From Zygnema circumcarinatum (lineage: Eukaryota > Streptophyta > Zygnematophyceae > Zygnematales > Zygnemataceae): a stretch of DNA of 64,000 bases. Below, one piece after another: positions 60,901 through 64,000 of this stretch. The stretch spans positions 4,099,243 to 4,163,242 of the forward strand of contig CM074804.1 in the NCBI GenBank assembly GCA_037447605.1, written 5' to 3'. The position numbers and the translations under genes are program-made. The notes beneath the pieces were generated by a model. The model was not told the origin of the DNA and did not search any database. It saw nothing but the letters and a program-made list of their open reading frames with translations. How positions within the stretch are numbered: the first letter of the stretch is position 1; every line of letters starts with the position of its first letter.

Positions 60901-61514
60901 ATCCGTGCACGGGATGTTGTGGCCCGAAGAGTACCCACGTGGCATGTGCCGGGTAAGAATTGCAACTATACTACATGTAACTCTACTCTCTCTCTTTTCT
61001 AGTTAGCGAGTTAAGCTGTCAGAAAATCGATGCTTTCTCCAGATTAAAGGCAAAGGTAGCCGTTTTAATCTCGGTACTTTCAATATGCCCATTCTAGATT
61101 CGTGGGATACTGCTCCCGATCTGTTTCCTGCCACTCGCAATCATGTGACCTGCTTACGTGTTATTTAGGTCAATACAAGCAAACTAGTTGGTGCTCCGTG
61201 CAAATACACTCGCTGTCAGGATGCTCTCATCTCTTGTTGGCCCTTCTATTTTTTCTTGCTAGCTGTCCATTCTTACAGACTGCACTACTGTTTAACACAA
61301 CGCCTTGCAGATAGTCCGAAGTCTTCAGCTTTCATGCTGCTCTAGTTTATGGTTCCACACGCCATTTTCTCATTGCGTTTTTTGTTGAACGGTGGCGCAG
61401 TTACTTTTTGTCTATTCCCTCTCTTTGTTGTTATTTTTCTGCGACTTCTTCTACCAAAAGTATGGTAGGCGCTCAGCAAGTACTCAAGTAAAGAGGAGCA
61501 AGAAAGTGGAGTGA
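57993..61514 (+). CDS. ELO-family very-long-chain/PUFA elongase (286 aa)
   Basis: ELO proteins are the condensing enzymes (3-ketoacyl-CoA synthases) of ER fatty-acid elongation. Seven exons join in phase: 57993-58306, 58833-58875, 59104-59160, 59859-59973, 60370-60487, 60853-60952 and 61401-61514. All family motifs are present: KLYEFVDT (131-138), the histidine box HVYHH (154-158), NSWVHVIMYLYY (184-195) and TMLQMVQ (219-225). Several hydrophobic spans and a lysine-rich end (KRSKKVE) fit ER retention. The residues before the histidine box (QISYLHVYHH) are the form usual in PUFA elongases, so C18/C20 PUFA elongation is likely. The length fits moss and liverwort PUFA elongases (about 290 aa). 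Confidence 0.95.
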
Positions 61515-62533
61515 TCTTGTGGTGTTGGAAAATCTTCCCCAGACGATCCTTAAGACCTACCAATTTTGTAGGCGGTGTAAGCAGTTTGCAAGTTCAATCA
61601 AAGGTGAGAGTTTTTCATTTATCTCGGTTGTTCAGTTTGTTCTCTCTTTTGTCATGTGGTTCTGTAGCGCGGTTACATATGACTAGCTTCTATGCCAAAT
61701 TTTAGGTATGGCCTTGCAGCTTCTTTCCTGTTAGCCATTCTGAGCTTCAGTGTAGTGCCCTTTTTAATCCTTCCCTTTGGGTGAAACTTTTTCTAGAAGA
61801 GGCAGTACGCGACAGCTTGCCTCAGACACGAAGAACGTCCATACATTTCGTATTCTGAGAAAATGATTCAGAACTTTTGCTATAGAGTAGAGGCTTAGGG
61901 TTTCAAATTTTTATTGTGAGAAACAGCACTTTTTGGCATTCAAAAGACAAAAATGGGACCATTTTTCCGCTCGGTGGCTCACATAGGATGTAATGGACTG
62001 CGTGTTTTTAAAAGCTTCGGATGTTGGGCATTTTTTGTGCATTTGTTTTGTAAATCAAGGCTGTAAGTCGTTCACCTGCATGCGGCCTGCAGAGAGGAGG
62101 CTCAGCTCGAGATGTGCGCGGATGTCATGAGCCGCGGACTGCATTAGGCACTAATGTTTCATGCAAAATTGCACACATCGCACAACATGTTGCAGCAAAT
62201 CTTTAAAATATAAAAAAAGTTAGTTTCCGAGAAGTATTTGAAAATTACTCTGGATGCATACCATGGATTGGAATTACGCCTCTCCCACGATTGACGACCG
62301 ATTGGGTTGAACATTTCTAACCGGTCCATTCCGTGAAGGTGCTGGGACTATACTGCATCGCGCGCACTGGCTGTATCGTGGCGAGTCGGTGCCGCCGGTG
62401 TCCTCTAAGATCGCAGCGCTCGCTCGCTCGCTCGCTGTGGTACCGTGGTCCGTAGTCCGGACCGGACAAGCGACGGGGCGACCGACCGCCCTACTCGGCA
62501 GTAAGGATGGATATTAGAACGCAGTGGAGCAAA

Positions 62534-63080
62534 GGATGTGGCATTGATCTCACGATGGCGATGCCATCAAAACGTACATGGACAAAATCAGCATCAGGAA
62601 CCACGAGGAACTGGTCGCAAAGGACTTCAAGGACAAAAGAAAGAGCTAGGAGCGGAAAGCTACGCCTAAGCGCAACAACGCAGCCCTCCCTCGAAGCAGC
62701 CGCGAAGGCTACATCGCGCGGAGGGAGGGAGGGAGCGACGCACTGCCACCAACCGCGGCTTCACGCCGAAGGGGCGGAGAAGCGAGGCACCGTTGACTGG
62801 CAATGGAAATGCGCTGTCGATAAAAAGTAGCGAGGATTGATCGGCTTCCTTCCGGGGCCGTGCGCGCATCTCCAAGGAGCGATGAGCGCACTGGCGGAGG
62901 AAGGACGGACGGCATCCAAACGGGCGTCGAGGCGCCCACAAATCGCAACAGCCGCAGGAGCAAACTCGTCGACCGAGTCACATCACGTTACGTCACGTGG
63001 GCATATGCACTCTCCTTCCCAAGGGCCGCTTCGCCTTCATGCTGCGCTGCACGCGGCAACACATCGCGACGGGGCGGATT
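62534..63080 (+). mobile_element. Dispersed inverted-end element, right-truncated copy
   Basis: It starts GGATGTGGCATTGATCTCAC like the copy at 53290. Its GC-rich interior aligns with the complete element at 42919-43772 (cgaagcagccgcgaagg; ggaaatgcgctgtcgataaa; ggggccgtgc; a diverged ggagcgatgagcgcactggc). Similarity fades after about 63000-63080 and no right end is seen. Confidence 0.7.
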
Positions 63081-63149
63081 GGCGAAAACATCCTCAAAGT
63101 GTGCCGAGCACCTTCCACGAGCGCCAAAAAAAAGAATTCCAATCAAAAA

Positions 63150-63354
63150 TTCTAAAAGTCAGCCCGGTTATAAAACACTTTTAGAATTTCCGTACAGTCA
63201 TACGGCCATACGGCAGCCACTCTGACGGGCAATGCTGGCCCAGCTCCATTCGCAACGCCAACTTGAACCAAACCTAATTTTGAGATTGTGGAGCCGTACG
63301 ACCGTACATGTTGTTCAATCTCATCGGCCGTACGGTAATTCTAAAAGCTGTTGT
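63150..63354. repeat. Inverted repeat with TTTTAGAATT and CCGTAC arms
   Basis: ACTTTTAGAATTTCCGTAC (about 63177-63195) is matched inversely by CGTACGGTAATTCTAAAAG (about 63331-63350). A further AATTCTAAAAGT lies at about 63148. The arms enclose about 135 bp containing more tacggccatacgg and ccgtacgaccgtac units. This could be a small MITE or a foldback remnant. Confidence 0.45.
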
Positions 63355-64000
63355 AGCGTAGTGGAGCTGCGCTCGACGGATCCGCGTCAGTTCAGTTGTA
63401 CTTGACATATGCCTCTTCAGTGTCACGGACCGGCATAATCCAGGAGCTGCCGACGGAGAATGCGAGAAGGCGGCGCCATGTGTTGGCGGCCCACGGAACA
63501 GCACACCATCCAGCAAGGCGCACTCGGAAGCGCCGCATAATGCCGCCGATTGTCATTTGTTGACCTATCAGAAGGCTCCACGTAGTCAGTCAGGCCTCTC
63601 AGTGGGCAGTTGGCCAATCAGAGACTGTCATTGCTAAGACTTAGGATTTACTGTCAGTGATAAGTAGATGGGATGTCAGTGATGCTAGTTTGTCTTTTAG
63701 TGCTGGGCTTAGTATTTGTATTTGCTGTGTGGTTTGTTGTCTTGTTCTTCTTTTCTTCCTCTCAAGCTCTAGCAACAGATGCTAAGTAAGAGAGAGAGAG
63801 AGAGTTCCATTGCGTAGAGAGAGAGAGAGAGAGAGAGTCTTCTTGCTGATAGCATTTAGACATCCCATTCAGCCCAGCCAGACAAGCATTTCAGTGAGAA
63901 GACACTTTTATTGCAATGACAATCCCCAGCCAACCGCTGGCTGGGGTGAGTTTCCAAAACACAACCTTTATCTAAGCTGAGTCCTATTTTCCCTTTGCTG

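Larger units (their letters stand above)
61515..64000. other. 3' flank of ELO and repeat-rich right end
   Basis: I find no gene. It contains the ELO 3' flank (to about 62300), a CGCT array (about 62417-62437), an inverted-end family copy (62534-63080), an inverted-repeat segment with CCGTAC motifs (63150-63354), and two GA microsatellites (about 63790-63806 and 63820-63838). The last 150 bases end in ordinary sequence at the window edge. Confidence 0.55.

Overview
The window is eukaryotic nuclear DNA of the green lineage. Its genes have many short exons with ordinary GT-AG introns (one GC-AG), and they are separated by spacers full of microsatellites and small non-autonomous transposons. The best clues to the organism are a clade-A-type protein phosphatase 2C (the ABA-signalling type of streptophytes), a small membrane protein like a plant respiratory complex I family, a plant-type SAPS/PP6 regulatory subunit, and an ELO elongase with the motif typical of polyunsaturated-fatty-acid elongases (bryophytes, algae). 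A streptophyte alga or early land plant fits best. The species cannot be named from sequence alone.

I could reconstruct thirteen protein-coding genes exon by exon with consistent splice phases. Left to right: a PP6 regulatory subunit (SAPS) gene of 19 visible exons on the minus strand, running off the left edge (1-10403); a 98-aa probable complex I-associated membrane protein (minus, 12504-13527); an unrecognised plus-strand gene (14925-17666); a clade-A-like PP2C (minus, 18402-20613); a 153-aa single-membrane-span protein with a hexanucleotide repeat in its leader (minus, 23057-24412); an unrecognised 347-aa low-complexity protein (minus, 26639-27803); FAM136A, a twin-CX3C protein (plus, 31646-33579); a coiled-coil protein (plus, 35763-37456); a secreted GH30 glycosidase (minus, 38588-41688); an HSPA12-like HSP70 relative (minus, 44090-46062); a TBL2-like membrane-anchored WD40 protein (minus, 47202-52071); eIF2D (minus, 53089-57105); and an ELO elongase (plus, 57993-61514).

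The spacers are GC-rich, with G-box/ABRE-like CACGTGG cores, GTACGG motifs and simple repeats. They also hold mobile-element remains: two abutting Harbinger/Tourist-like MITEs that share one TAA; a dispersed family with long inverted ends (at least seven termini, one complete copy); two opposite copies of a small hAT-like element; and three homologous patches built from degenerate CCATTGG/CCAATGG units.

The genes are housekeeping or signalling genes and do not form an operon-like system. The most interesting items are the PP2C with a tyrosine at the ABA-receptor tryptophan-lock position and a cluster of ACGTG cores upstream, the CCATTGG patches, the in-frame Met-Pro repeat leader, and the uncharacterised genes. 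I saw no convincing tRNA, rRNA, CRISPR array or viral genome.
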